From NCBI GenBank assembly GCA_026545225.1, contig CM048845.1, positions 29,106,001 to 29,170,000 on the forward strand: a stretch of DNA of 64,000 nucleotides, in the 5' to 3' direction. The stretch is from Cornus controversa. Lineage: Eukaryota > Streptophyta > Magnoliopsida > Cornales > Cornaceae. Below, piece after piece: positions 22,061 to 34,202 of this stretch; the stretch's first letter is position 1, and the number at the start of each line of letters is the position of its first letter. The notes under the pieces were generated by a model, which worked only from the letters and a program-made list of their open reading frames with translations, did not search any database and was not told the DNA's origin. The translations under genes were made by a program, and so were the position numbers.

Positions 22061-22299
22061 CTACGTAGCCTACTACTTTATAGTCGGGTTTTAGAGCATT
22101 GTCATCACCACAGGTAGTGCCATCTGTTTAGAGTCCACTGGCACTAGCTAGAGAAGTCACATCTATTGCCCTTATTCAGTAGTCGGGATATCAGATTATT
22201 GGAAAGCAAGGCCAGAGAGCACAGGGTTGTGCCTTCACTCTTGTTCTAGTTGAGACTTCGACAATATCGTTAGTGGTTCAAGGTACATTCCTTGTATCT

Positions 22300-22560
22300 A
22301 GCTCGTGAGATAGGGTTTTAGTGGACTCAGGTGCATCACATTTAGTCATTGCATATGCATTTACTTGTGCTTTGGGGTTAGAGGTGTCATCCTTGGACAT
22401 GATTTTCTCCATTGATACACCAGTTGGAGGTAGTGTAACTTTGGGTAGTGTATGTCGGTCTTGCGAGATCGAGATTTTGAGACACCGATTAGTGTTTGAC
22501 TTCATTCTCCTCGATATGTCAAGCTTCGATGTGATATTAGGTAAGGATTAGCAATCTACC
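22300..22560 (+). pseudogene. Chromovirus 1 aspartic protease, degraded
   Basis: Contains VDSGASHLVIA (Asp at ~22324), the catalytic D-S-G motif of retroelement proteases, and ends with FDVILGKD, the usual ILG motif (~22527-22551). A TAG follows directly. It lies between gag and RT in the normal Ty3/gypsy order. The flap region is short and the frame is closed on both sides, so no active enzyme is expected. Confidence 0.8.
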
Positions 22561-22799
22561 TACAAAGCTAGCATTGATTGTTATTGGGGAAGAGTAAATT
22601 TGTGCACACCGAAGGGTGCTAGTATTTGCTTCGTGAGAGAAAGGGACAATTTCTATTTGTCTTCTTCGCATAGTCCTAGTGATTGGAAAGGACTTGGGTA
22701 TTTCTTAGTTAGCTTACTAGTTGATAGTGATGATGTGATACATTAGGAGTTCCCTCATCTTATATATGAGTTTTCGGATGTATTTCTAAGGGACATGAT

Positions 22800-23700
22800 A
22801 GAGTTGTCTTCGAAAAAGAAAAGTGGCATTTGTCATAAAACTTGCTCCAGGTACCGCGCCCATTTTTATGCCACCATACCGAATGGCATTAGCTGAGTTA
22901 AAAAAGTTAAAGGACCAATTGCAAGAGCTACTAGAAAAGGGATTTGTACGTCCTAGTACTTCGCCTTGGGAGCTCCAGTTCTTTTTACTAAGAAAAAAGA
23001 TAGGTCTTTACGGCTTTGCATTGACTATCAGAATTTGAATCAGGCAATAATCAAGAATACGTATCCTTTACCAAAGATAAATGATTTGTTCGATCAACTA
23101 AAGGGTTCTAAATGTTTCTCAAAGATTGACTTGAGATTGGGCTATTATCAGTTGGGGGTTAGAGAGGCTCACCATTTAGAAAACTGCTTTTTGCACACAA
23201 TATGGACACTACGTGTTTTTGGTGATGCTGTTTGGTTTGACAAAAGCACCGACAACATTCATGGACTTGATGAACCAAGTGTTCAATGTGTATTTGGGCA
23301 AGTTTGTAGTTTTATTTGTTGATGACATCCTAGTGTATTCCTCTTCGGAAGAGGAGCACCAGGGGCACTTCAGGATAGTATTACAAATTTTAAGAGAGAA
23401 CCAATTCTATGCCTGCCAAATACGAGAAGTGTGAATTTTTGCTAGCAGAGGTGAAGTTCCTTGAGCATGTTATGTCGAAAGGAGGGATTTTTGTGGATCC
23501 ATCCAATATAGAGGTGGTGATGAGTTGGAAAAGACCTAAGAGCGTATTTGAGATACTTAGTTTCTTGGGATTGGACAAATATTACCAGAGGTTCGTGAAA
23601 GACTTTTTGAGGTTAGCGACACCATTGACCACGCTTATCTGGAAAGGACTGAATTTTGTGTGGAATGATGCTTGCGAGCATGTATTCATGGAATTGAAGA
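22800..23700 (+). pseudogene. Chromovirus 1 reverse transcriptase, frameshifted
   Basis: Segments in order: PPYRMALAELKKLKDQL, then (after a frame change at ~22966) [48 protein letters not shown], then (frame change at ~23213) the catalytic [10 protein letters not shown] (~23315-23343), and (frame change at ~23409) FLEHVMSKGGI with the palm/thumb part to 23705. Motif spacing is that of Ty3/gypsy chromoviruses. At least three frameshifts make it inactive. Confidence 0.85.
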
Positions 23701-24198
23701 GTTGATTGACTTTGGCTCCAATTTTGATCATTTTGGAACATGGGTTAGGTTACACAATCTATTGTGACACTTCGTGACTTAGTTTGGGCTATGTGTTGAT
23801 CAAAATTGAGAGAGTAGTGGCATATGGTTCAAGGCAATTGAATACAGATGAACAAAATTACCTTACACATGACTTGGAATTGGCGGCGGTGACTTTTGCA
23901 CTAAAATTTTGGAGGTATTGCTTATATGGTGAGCAGTTTGAAGTGTTCTCCGATCACAAAAGTCTGAAATACCTTTTCTCACAAAAAGATTTAAACATGA
24001 GGCAACGGAGGTGGATGTAGTACATGGAAGACTATGATTTTGACTTCCAATAGAATCCAGGAAAGGCTAATGTGTTAGTGGATGCACTGAGTAGGAAGTC
24101 ACATGCTAGCTTGACAAGCATAACTATTTGTGAGTGGAAAATGATCGAAGATATTATAGAAATGGGATTATACTTCATCGAGGATGACTGATCGACGT
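23701..24198 (+). pseudogene. Chromovirus 1 RNase H, degraded; element ends here
   Basis: Reads YCDTS, stop, LSLGYVL, then [20 protein letters not shown] and [18 protein letters not shown] and [17 protein letters not shown], with TAG at 24018 and 24051 before NPGKANVLVDALSRK. This is a typical RNase H end. The chromovirus then stops at ~24198 with no integrase and no chromodomain, and an Athila-like LTR begins. Confidence 0.85.
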
Positions 24199-24423
24199 TG
24201 AATGCTACGCATTCTAACCTCTTAATTTGCATATTTTAATCTCTTAGTGATAAATTATTTTGTTATTTTACGTCGTTTTAGTATTTTTTTATATTTTCAG
24301 GGCTTGAATGATTATTTTAGTTAAAACTATGATTTTGGGCTTTTAAAGATGACATACAAGAGGGCTGTTTAGTATTGCGGAAAAACCTAATTAATTCCTA
24401 ATTGGATTAGGACTTGATGTATT

Positions 24424-26912
24424 TGTCGATCTCAAGGTTTCAACACTAGGTTATTTGGGTGATTTTAATTTTAACAACCTATTGTAGTGTAGATTTAATA
24501 ATCTTACTTGAGTGTGCAGTTTACAATGTATTGTATTATCTCAATTATCTTAAAGGTATTGGACTTCAAAAGGAATTACAAGAAGATGCATGAAGCTACG
24601 TGATTATGGAACTCAAAGATCAATAATCAAGATCAATGGTGAAGTTGAAGTGAATCCAAGCCATATGATGAAGGAACCCAAAAGCTTAAAGAATTGAAGA
24701 TCAAAAGACTTGGGTAGGCTAGTCTTGGGTGAGTGTTAGATTTCATGTAAAGTTATTTTTGAAGTAACTTTATTTGAAAGCTCATCTCTTGACTTAGTGG
24801 ACTATAGAAATATGCATATCATTCATATCATCCATAATTCCTTAAACCATAAGCGATAGGCCATGAACTTTACTTATAACATCCTGAGGCCGTTACTATG
24901 ATTGAGTTAGTTCAAGTCATCATAAGCTTTAGAAGAACTCAACTAGTAAGCCATAACTAGGACCATGTCTTTCAATCATATCATTTATGATTCTTAGATA
25001 CATTGACTTAGGCTTTGAACTCAAATAAATCACTATATAAAGTCGTGTCATACACATTTACTATTTTGGGTGCTTAGCGTAGAAATTTGGCTAAGTGTTG
25101 GATTCTAGGGGCAAATATATAAATATGAGTTCTTAACTGAATCTTGACATAAAAAGTCTCGGTAATTGTACCCTATGATTTATCACGATCATATGAATTT
25201 TCTCAGACTCAAATGACGTAATTTAGTTATTCATATTGCACGATAAATTTTTATGTCAAAGCTGTGAAAATCCATTTTGTACTAAAACTAAAAATCAGAT
25301 TCTGATTTATTTAGAATTTGATCTTGAAACAATTTTTATTGAATCCAAATGGGGGGTACTTTGCTTAATTATGTTGAATAACTGAAAGTAAATTTCTTAT
25401 AAAGGTTTATGAGAAATTTACATAAATATTTTCAATGTAATTAAATGTGCAGTGTATTAATGTACTGTGTAGGAGAAACTGACTGAGTCTGAGAACAGAT
25501 TCTGACCTAGGTACTTTCGGTCGCCTGATGAACTCATCAGTCGACTAATAGAGGTATTTCAGTCGACTGAATCTCTTCATCAGTCGACTAATATAAACTG
25601 GAAATGAATTCCAAAAGGTTTTACAAAATTGGAGAGTTTTAGTCGACTGAAGTATAGCTTCAGTCAACCGAAACAAGATTTTTAGTAGACCGATAAACTC
25701 ATTAGTCGACCGAAACCTAGAGATTCAATCTCCAACGGCTAGTGTCTGTACTTATTATTTTTCAACCACTTCCAAAGGGCCATAATTCATTCTTGGACTA
25801 TAAATACACCTTGTATATGCATTATACATGTGAGAGAGACTACCATAACCCTCCATAATCATATATTATTGGTAAATACTACCTTAAAGCTTAAATCTTC
25901 ATATCATTCATCCATTGGTAGCCACCACTATTGAACCAAACACTTGCATATCATTCATAGTGGCAATATCCTAATGAAGAGCTTTCAATTGAGTATTTCA
26001 TTGCTAACTCTAGGTATGTGAGCTATAATTTGTGCATCTATCCATTGAGGGATATTCTTCATTCTAATCAAATCTCTTATCTACCTTTGAGAGAAAGACC
26101 AAGTGATGCATTTGGCAAAGAAGCCCAAGTCATAAGCTTGAAAAAGAAGTCTTAGTGCGGTGTTCATTGAGCAAGGAAGTCCAAGTCATAAGCTTGGCAA
26201 TGAAGTCTCGGTGAGGTTTTCAACGAGCAAGGAAGCCCAAGCCATGAGCTTGGGAATGAATTCTTGGTGAGGTTGTCATTGAGTAAGGAAGCCTAAGTAA
26301 TTCAGTTGGCAATTGTAAGGTTTGTTTTTCACCATTAAGGAAGGATCTATAGTGGAAACCTCAAGAAGTGCTCTTGAGGCATGGATGTAGGTAAGAGGGG
26401 TCAAACCATGTAAAAATCATGGCATTAATTGGTTTGTATTTCTTTATCCTTAAACTCCATTATTTTATAGCATTTCATATGTTTAAATTCTATATGGTTT
26501 ATATATCAATGCTATGTTTATATGTTTCAATTTATATGAGGAGGATGGAATGAGTGCTTAGAGTACATTGGTTGAGTTGTGGAATTAATTAATTGTTAAT
26601 TGATTGAGTTCTTATTTGATTATCTTGTTATCAATCAATTTCCATGCCATGTGTTTAATAAAATATTCTATCAATATTTTCACACACTAAAAGCATGATA
26701 TGCTGCACTTCACTTGTTCTATCTACTAGATTATTTAAGTGTATAGTAGATAGAGCATTCTCAATCCTACTTGTTGAATACATAAGTTCATCAAGTGTTT
26801 GACAAAAGACCATTCAAGCTAATCTTTGTGAAAACATGCTGAATCGAAAAAGTTTCATCGTTTGCTTAAAGTCCCTATTCACCCCCCCCTCTAGGACATT
26901 TTTTGAGTTACA
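24424..26912 (+). mobile_element. Solo copia (Sirevirus-type) LTR, plus orientation, 2489 bp
   Basis: Starts TGTCGATCTC and ends TTACA, with GTATT before and ATATT after as an imperfect 5 bp target duplication. It carries a TATAAATA box (~25799), a cluster of CAGTCGACTGA palindromes (25520-25720), a 56 bp tandem repeat (~26110-26330), and the TATTCACCCCCCCCTCTAG stretch near its 3' end (26876-26896) that is typical of plant copia LTRs. No internal sequence is present. Its partner at 49246-51731 is 2486 bp long and in the opposite orientation. Confidence 0.8.
26110..26330 (+). repeat. 56 bp tandem repeat in copia solo LTR
   Basis: Four copies of a unit with AAGGAAGCCCAAG and ATAAGCTTGG. The related repeat at 49880-50030 in the other solo LTR is its reverse complement. 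Confidence 0.7.
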
Positions 26913-27649
26913 ATATTCTCTTGCAAGTTTAAAAGAAAGAATTAGGGACTATTTTAGGGGAGCTATTGGACACCATTGAAGACATATTTTACAGAGCTTT
27001 GGAGTGGAGAACCATTGGAGAACGAAGTCTTGCATTTAATTCATGAAAATGATGTTTTCTTCCTCAATCGTTGAAGCGTTTTCTTCTACCTTGAGCGACT
27101 AGTTCATCCACGAGGGTTTTGATGTAGCCCTAACTAAGGATCAATGGTTTGATTGTTTTAATTGTTGGAGATTTTTGTATGCATGCATAGATTGTGTAAT
27201 TTATAGAATTCTTCTTATAAAATTGAGCTATAAAAGTCTTATAAATTCAGTTTCAATAATTTCTTATCTTGTCTTAGATATTTAGTTGTTATTACTGAAC
27301 TTAATCTCTCTTATTTTTTGTGATTATGAGAGCGATTATTACACAATGGTAATCATTGAATATATCATTAAAAGCTTTGATGGATTATGCCTAGAGAAGA
27401 TAGACCATACTACACCCTAGAGTAGAGTAGTTAGGCAGATAGCCCATGCCAATTGAAGATAGTCCATGACTTAGCCTTAATCATATGTTATTTCAATTGC
27501 TCATTGATTGTGAAGTTAGTGGTGAAGTCAATAACCCTAGATTTATCTCATATTTTCTGTACATGTGTCCTTACTTGTTCAAACAGACACACCACTACAT
27601 GGAAGACTGATGGAATTTTTGAGGTTGGTGCTATAGAAGCTATTGCCAA

Positions 27650-28440
27650 CCGATATTGATTTAATTGCACAGAAAGTGGCAACAATTATGGCTGCCAATC
27701 AAACTCCTTCTGCATTAAATCCTTCATTGCTAGGCCTTTGTGAATTTTGTTCTAGTCCTATGCATAGTGTGAACAATTGTCCTTCTGGTGGGCAATTTTT
27801 TGATCTTCAACATAAGTAAGTCCAAACTGCATTCACTAGACCAATGAATCCTTCACGAGGTAATACTTACAATCCCACATGGAGGAATCATCCTGGTTTT
27901 TCCTATAGTAACCAAGGGGCAGCAATACAACCTACATATCAGCCTAGAAATTATGTACCTCAATAGTAGTTTCAAGCATAAGTTCCTATGGCACAAAAAA
28001 TTTCTGCTATTGAAGATAAGCTGACACTTGCCCTAACAAAGTTTGAGAAGCTCGACTCCATTATAGAGATAGTGCAATCTACAGCTCAACTAGTACACTC
28101 TCATTCTCAATCTATTTCCAAGCTAGAATCTTTGTTTGGACTACTAATGCATTCAACAGAAAAGAAGAAGGGAAGCTCCCTAGTCAACCGGTTACTAATC
28201 TTAGAAGGATGCAGGCTTCTACAAGTAACCCACACCATGAGCAAGTTCAAGCCATTACCACTTTGAGAAGTGGCAAGGTAATTGATAATAAGGTGGGGGA
28301 GAAAGAGAAAGAAGAAGTGACCATAAGTCCAAGTGCTAAAAATTCTTATGAGCCCAAGGCTCCTTTCCCACAACATTTTCTAGAAGCATCCAAGTTGGGG
28401 AAGCGAAGGGACAAGCTGCATGACATGATGAAAGTGTTTT
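27650..28440 (+). pseudogene. Athila-like gag C-terminal part
   Basis: Reads an intact zinc knuckle CEFCSSPMHSVNNC (27739-27780), then NTYNPTWRNHPGFSYSNQGA, then a coiled-coil segment (MAQKISAIEDKLTLALTKFE from 27988). It ends with AITTLRSGKVID (~28253-28290), the conserved gag-protease linker of Athila/Tat elements. Stops at ~27817 and ~27965 and a frame change near 28200 break it. The N-terminal half of gag is missing. Confidence 0.8.
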
Positions 28441-29095
28441 GAGAAGTAAAAATTAATTTAGCACTCCTTGATGCCATCAAGCAAATTTCTCCTTATGCAA
28501 AATTTTTGAAAGACTTGTGCACTCAAAAGAGGCGTTCTAAAAGTTATGTGCCAAAGAAGGTGATGCTGCTACAACAAGTGTGTTCCATTATTCAGTATTG
28601 CACTCCTCCCAAGTACAAAGATCCTGGTGCTCCAACTATCTCATGTATTATTAAGGAGCACCATGTTGATAAAGCTTTTCTTGATTTGGGAGTAAGTGTG
28701 AACTTGTGAATTTGCTGCCCTATTTGGTCTACTTATAGGTGGGCTTTGGAGAATTAAAGCCTACCTTAGTGGTGTTGTAATTTCCAGATAGATCAGCAAA
28801 ACAACCCCGTGGGATCATTGAAGATGTGTTCATTAAAGTGGATAAGTTCTACTTTCCAGTTGATTTCATTGTTCTTGACACTGAGCCAGTTCATAATTCT
28901 AGGAGGCACATTCCAGTCATCCTTGGTCGACCTTTCCTACCTACTGTATATGCTTACATAAATTGTAGGTCATTGATCATGGATATTTTATTTGACAATA
29001 TGAAGGTGAAACTCAATATTTTTAGTGTTGTGGAAAACCCGCCAGTCCAATCTGATGTTTTCTTCATAGATTCGGTGGATATGTGTGAGCCTTAA
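28441..29095 (+). pseudogene. Athila-like aspartic protease region
   Basis: Reads EVKINLALLDAIKQISPYAK and FLKDLCTQKRRS, then AFLDLGVSVNL (~28674-28706), the active-site motif with Leu-Gly where Asp-Thr/Ser-Gly is usual, and PVILGRPFLPT (~28913-28944), the ILGRPF motif of this clade. A TGA at ~28439, a TGA at ~28707 and a frame change close the frame. The RT that should follow is absent: integrase sequence begins at once. Confidence 0.8.
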
Positions 29096-30491
29096 GAAGG
29101 AAGATAACATGCGAGAGGATCGATTCTCGAAGATTGTGATAAATTTTATGTGTGCTAAACTGCCTGACTCACTTCGGGATGAGCAATTGTTTGGAATATC
29201 CAACAACTTAATGTCGTGGAATGCAAATATTGTGAATTATTTGGCCACAAGAAAAGTGCCACGAGGCTGGACCAAGCGAGAGCGTGATAGATTCTTCTTT
29301 AAAAATAGGATCCTGAATTGTTCAAATATTATCCGGATCAGATTATTTAGCGGTGTGTCCCAGATCATGAGTTTCATGATGTTCTTAAATTCTGCGATTC
29401 TTTAGCATGTGGAGGTCATTTGAGTGCAAGAAAGACAGCAGCAAAGGTACTTCAATGTAGATTCTTCTAGCCATCTTTGTTTCACGATGCCTATGTCTTC
29501 TGTAAAACTTGTGATCAATGTCAAAGGTTGGGTTCTATGTCTAGACGAAATATGATGCCAATGAGTCCCATTCTAGTGGTGGAGATTTTTGATGTTTGGG
29601 GAATTGATTACATGGGACCCTTTCCACACTCTTTTGGCCACGAGAATATTCTGGTTGGTGTGGATTATGTTTTAAATGGGTGGAGGCCATTATGACTTGA
29701 ACCAATGATCACAAGGTGGTAATCAAATTTATACACGAGAATATTTTCAGTCGATTCGGAATTCCTCGAGCCTTGATCAGTGATGCTGGTTCCCACTTTT
29801 GTAATAAATTCCTGAGGAGTTTGCTTGCTAAATATTACGTGACAAATAAAGTGATGACTCCTTATCATCCTCAAACAAGTGGGCAAATGGAGCTGTCCAA
29901 TCGAGAAATCAAGCACATTCTAGAGAAGACAGTGAGACATGATAGAAGGGATTGGTCGGTTAAGCGAGGCATTGTAAGAATATCGGACTGCTTACAAGAC
30001 TCTTATTGGTATGTTATCATATCAATTGGTGTATGGTAAAGCATGTCATCTTCCAGTAGAAATCAAGCACAAGGCACTTTGGGCAATCCAAAAATTCAAC
30101 TTTGATGCAAAAAGGGCTGGAGAAGAGAGAAAGTTGTAATTGAATGAAATGGAAGAGTTCAGCATGATGCTTATGAAAGTTCACACATTTACAAAGCGAG
30201 GACAAAGGCGTTCCATGATAGACATATTTCACAGAAGTCCTTCTCTCTGGGTGATAAACTGTGGCTCTTTAATTCAAAGCTTTGGTTATTTCTAGGGAAG
30301 TTACGGTCAAGGTGGGTGAACCATTCCAAGTGATTTCAGTTTTTTCTCACAGTGCTATGGAAATTCTGAGTTTGAAAGATAATACTTTGACGAAGGTTAA
30401 TGGGCAAAGGTTGAAGCATTGTGTAGAAGAAGTTGTGCCAACAAGAGACGTGGAGTCCGTCGGCTTGACGGATCCCATCTATCCTACTTAA
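29096..30491 (+). pseudogene. Athila-like integrase, degraded
   Basis: N-terminal part: NYLATRKVPRGWTKRERDRF, then the zinc-binding region ending CKTCDQCQR (~29502-29528). The core has GIDYMGPF (first Asp, ~29601-29624), [12 protein letters not shown] (second Asp, ~29776) and [12 protein letters not shown] (Glu, ~29890). The C-terminal part has KHKALWAIQKFNFDAKRAG-like sequence (30065-30120) and VNGQRLKHC. Several stops and frame changes (29401, 29693, ~29975) kill it. RT and RNase H are deleted between protease and integrase, so this copy could not replicate on its own. Confidence 0.85.
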
Positions 30492-31361
30492 TCCCTTTGG
30501 AGAATTGATCATCGCCTACGGACATTAAATTGTAAATTTTGTATGTATTTCTATCCTTTAATTTTTTTACTTTTCTTTGATTTTAATTATTAGTTTATGT
30601 TTTTTTTATTTTTTTCTTTCACTTTTAGCTGCGTTTTGATGTCTTTTCTTTGAGTGTTTGATGTATAAGTTGCTTTTGAAGGATGCCAAGAGGTGTACAT
30701 AGGTATTTGGACTCAAAATAGGTGAAAAAGCGAGCTCTCACTAGACCTTCGATGATCACTAGGCAAAAAATACACGTCCCGGTCGACCTTGGGCGATAGA
30801 GGCTCCAACAAGCATCAGCACGGGGATCGATCGCCCCTTCAAAGGGGGATCGATCGCCCCCATTTTTTCTCATTATGGGGGCACTACCATCTGGGCAATT
30901 GATTGCCGAAGCATATATAGGGGCTGGTTGAGAGTTCCTTATATATACAACCCCCCTCTCTAACTTAGGCGTATATGCTTGTTTCCTTGAAGACTTTATA
31001 ATCCACTTTGACTCCTACATCAACCGGGACTATAATTTCTTCAATTGGTGATTCTCATACAAGTAATTATCATTGATCATCATCATCATCAACAACATCA
31101 AAATTGGGTTGATCATCTCTAGTTCTCAAGAAAATTCTTACTTTCTCAAGTTCTTCATCAAAGTAAGTAGAGTTTTTATTTTGCAAAATTGAGCCAAACT
31201 TTGTGAGGGCTTTCAAAGAGAAAGTTTGGGGGACATTATTGGTGGATTGAATTATTTCAATTGGGGTGAAAAAGTTGCCGAAAGAAGATGTTGAAGGAGG
31301 TACTTTAATTGTGCATGCCAAACGTTTGTCAAAATTTCTCAACCAAAATTTTTCTATTTCT
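30492..31361 (+). other. Athila spacer between pol and extra ORF
   Basis: No gene seen. Contains two copies of GGGGATCGATCGCCCC (30822-30837, 30846-30861), a TATATATA run (~30941) and a C-rich stretch (30950-30958) upstream of the next ORF. Confidence 0.5.
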
Positions 31362-32585
31362 ATGGCACCAAAGAGAGCAAGTAACCAAGGCATTTCAAGC
31401 TCATGCAATCCTCGCTGAGCACGACATGATCCGACTTCGGGTACCTCTAGATCTCGCCGAGACGGGATATATGAGAGATGACACCCACAAGCTTTGAATT
31501 TTGAAGCAACGTTTGATATCACTGAGCTTTATGCTTTGTTCCCTAAGACATGGTGGGGTATTTCTGACATCCATCATCATTGGGTTGCTTTCATTTTTGT
31601 TCCATAATCAACCACTTTATTCCCGAGGCTCGTCAAAGTCTTTTATCAGAACTTGATGCCAAAACCTAATAAGCAGGGCACATTTATATCTTCGGTGGAT
31701 GCGACACAAGTTCGGGTTGATATGTCATATATTGCTATTGCCATGGGGTATCCTCATGAATGCCCGGATGATTTGACTAGCATCTACACTCCTTTACCCG
31801 ATAATATGTCGGTGGATAATTTGGTTGTATGGTTGTGTGCTAACCAATTCTTCGGGCCAAAACATAATGCGGATTCTAAGTCCTCTATGTCGAGTCATCT
31901 ATGGTTCCTTAATGTAGTGTTGTACAAGAATGTGTGTCCCATTGGGCACAAAACCGAGAGGCACCAAGAGTTCCTTCAAGCTTTATATGCCATACATTTT
32001 GGGCATTGGTTGTCATTCCTACAGATCGTCTAGGGCTAAATTGAGAAGTTTTATATTTAGGTCATGGCCAAGGCACCAGACAGTGCAAGTGATTGGGAGT
32101 TTCCATTCCCGACTATCATTCACCAGTTGCTCATTAGAGAGGGATATGTAGTTGATGAGGACGAGCTTGCATTTTCACTCGATATTTACTATGGCACGCA
32201 TGACTGGAACATGAGCAGATCTCATATGCATCAAAGAGTTATTGCTGCACCAGGTGAAGTATATAGATTGGCCCAGGGAGGGGAAGCTATAGACATACCA
32301 CCACTGGTTGAGGATCTGGAGGAGATGGAAGCTCAAGAAGAGAATGTCCATGCACAAGCTGGTGGACATGATTATGGTTATCTAGAGGGGTAGATTGTTA
32401 GGTTGACCACCCAATTTGGCACCTTATAGACTGAGGTCTCCGCACAGTTTAGAGCTATACGGACAGAGATGGCGGATCAGTATCGTGAGACTCGCCAAGA
32501 TCAGAGAGAGATGTGGAGGATGCTGTGTTCATTGATGCGCCAAGCAAACTTGGACCCAGATGCTCAGTCACCACCACATCCTTGA
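31362..32585 (+). pseudogene. Athila extra 3' ORF (plant transposon protein-like), nonsense codons only
   Basis: From ATG 31362 a single frame of 407 codons can be read to TGA 32583 with no frameshift. It is broken by in-frame stops near 31416, 31476, 31605, 32031, 32037, 32061, 32391 and 32430. Early part: MAPKRASNQGISSS. Central part: LYALFPKTWWGISD, LVKVFYQNLMPKPNK, QVRVDMSYIAIAMGYPHE and MSSHLWFLNVVLYKNV, the pattern of the plant transposon protein domain. The end is a charged helical stretch (AIRTEMADQYRETRQDQREM). Athila elements often have an ORF here that has been called env-like; I see no transmembrane segment. It matches in position and layout the copia ORF at 15344. Confidence 0.65.
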
Positions 32586-33319
32586 CTAGGAGGAAATTGT
32601 CTTGTGTATTTGTTTTATTTTTATTTTTTGTTTTTATTTTTATTTTTCTTTATGTTTTAGTTTTTTTAGTATTTATTTTTAGTTTTTTCATAAAAAAAAT
32701 TAATATTATTTTTATGTTTCATATTGAATTTCACCCATACTATTTCACTTGGTTGGTGGGGTAAAGTGGTTTATTTTCACAGGTTGTCGCATCCAAGTTT
32801 GGGGTTGTGCTTGCATTACTTTCATGCTACTGGTTTGCTCAATTTTCTTGCCACTACTCTGGATTCCTGGTACTATTATTCTAATCCATCTCTATGTTTT
32901 TATTGAGTGTACATTGGGTACAATGTACAGTTTCAGTTTGGCGGTGAGACGATGCCTTTTATGTGCTTTATTGCAGTATGGGGGAAATTTTTATGAAATT
33001 CTTCTTGTTAGGTTTTTTTTATGTAGGTGCTTAACTTGCAATTCTTGGGTATGTTTTAAATTTTTAGAAACTATGGTTTAAATTAAGTGGTTTTAATCAT
33101 TGTTTGAATTGACATGCCTTGGGGTAATTGGTTTTAGTTTCCTCACATACACAGACACACTAGCATAATCTTGTGAGGTATAAACTTTGGCTCTAAGATA
33201 TTAATTAGTATCTCTTGGGAAGGAGTGCCGATAACGTGTTTTACTTGACTTCAATGGAAAAAGAAGAAGAAAAAAAAAAGGAAAAATATATGTGATGAAT
33301 AACAAATCAATTTGATCCT
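32586..33319 (+). other. Athila 3' non-coding region
   Basis: T-rich, with a CATCCAAGTTTGGGG sequence (32788-32803) that resembles the Athila polypurine region, and a purine run at 33254-33285. The matching 3' LTR does not follow directly. Confidence 0.45.
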
Positions 33320-34202
33320 TCTCATGAGTGGAGAATGTTTAGTTTGAATCTCATTGTTCTTACTTTGTGGATATAATCACTTAGGGATAAAACATTTTAT
33401 GTTTGGATCACGTGATAAGTGTCATGGATCATTTAGAAGGTTTAGAATGCTATAGAAAACGAGTGAGTACTAAGGAATGAGAAATGTGCAAGAAGTTAAC
33501 CCCTTGTAGAATTGCAAGATTTCTGCAGCAGGTAATTTCAATTGTGCAAAATCTTTATTTCTCATTATTGAAAATCTTGATTGTGCAGAATCATAGTTTT
33601 GCATGATCAAAATCCTTGAGTTTTGAGAAGTTTTGCAAGGTGTCAAAAGTACCAAGAGCTTCGATAGTACTTCATAAAATCGAACATTTTGATTATGCAA
33701 ATATGGGGTTTTGATTAATCGAAACGCATACTTTAATTGTGAGAAATGCACATTTCAATGGTGCAAAAAATTATGAAATACAGTTAGTGTTGTGCAAGGG
33801 TGGACATGTGTGGGTCTTAGTTTGTAGTTGATGTCGAGTCATACGTAGGCACACATATGTTTATATATAAGCTTTCACAAGTGTAAGGTGTTGATGGGAG
33901 ATGATAATGTGTGACCTATTTACCCTCAATTTCTGGAAGATGGATGTCGGGGCGTGACCACTTGGTATTAGTGTTTGATATCTGTGTAGGGTTTTTGAGG
34001 AGTGGTTTTGATGTTTGATAATTACCGTTCACCCTCCATTTCCCTCGCTCTTAATATGGAGTCAAAAATTGAAGCATGACAACTTGGTATCAGAGCATGA
34101 TATCAAAGTGAAATTGTATGTGAGAGGTATTGATATTTGACTTTCACCGTTTACCCCCATTTCCCTCTTTTCTAACCGAGGGTCAAAAATTGAGGTGTGA
34201 TA
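33320..34202 (+). mobile_element. Chromovirus LTR 3' fragment
   Basis: Matches 19930-20786 of chromovirus LTR 1, with the same TTTCGATTGTGC-like near-palindromes and the triplicated LTR-end motif at ~33949, ~34070 and ~34192. It ends at GTGATA 34202, exactly where the third motif should end the LTR, so the end of the third repeat is the real LTR terminus. Confidence 0.75.

Larger units (their letters stand above)
24199..27640 (+). mobile_element. Athila-like gypsy 5' LTR, split by a copia solo LTR
   Basis: The LTR starts TGAATGCTACGCATTC at 24199; the same start occurs at 51761. It is interrupted at 24424-26912 and resumes with AGTTTAAAAGAAAG and TTAGGGACTATTTTAGGGG-type sequence (26918 on), typical of Athila/Tat LTRs. 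The right border is not sharp, and no tRNA-Asp type PBS is visible before the gag remnant, so part of the leader is missing. Confidence 0.6.

Noticed and set aside
24199-24423. Shared chromovirus/Athila junction as proof of one large segmental duplication
   Set aside because: The Athila LTR starts at the same base (TGAATG) in both places but joins the chromovirus at different points (after RNase H versus in the protease), so independent insertions explain it better.
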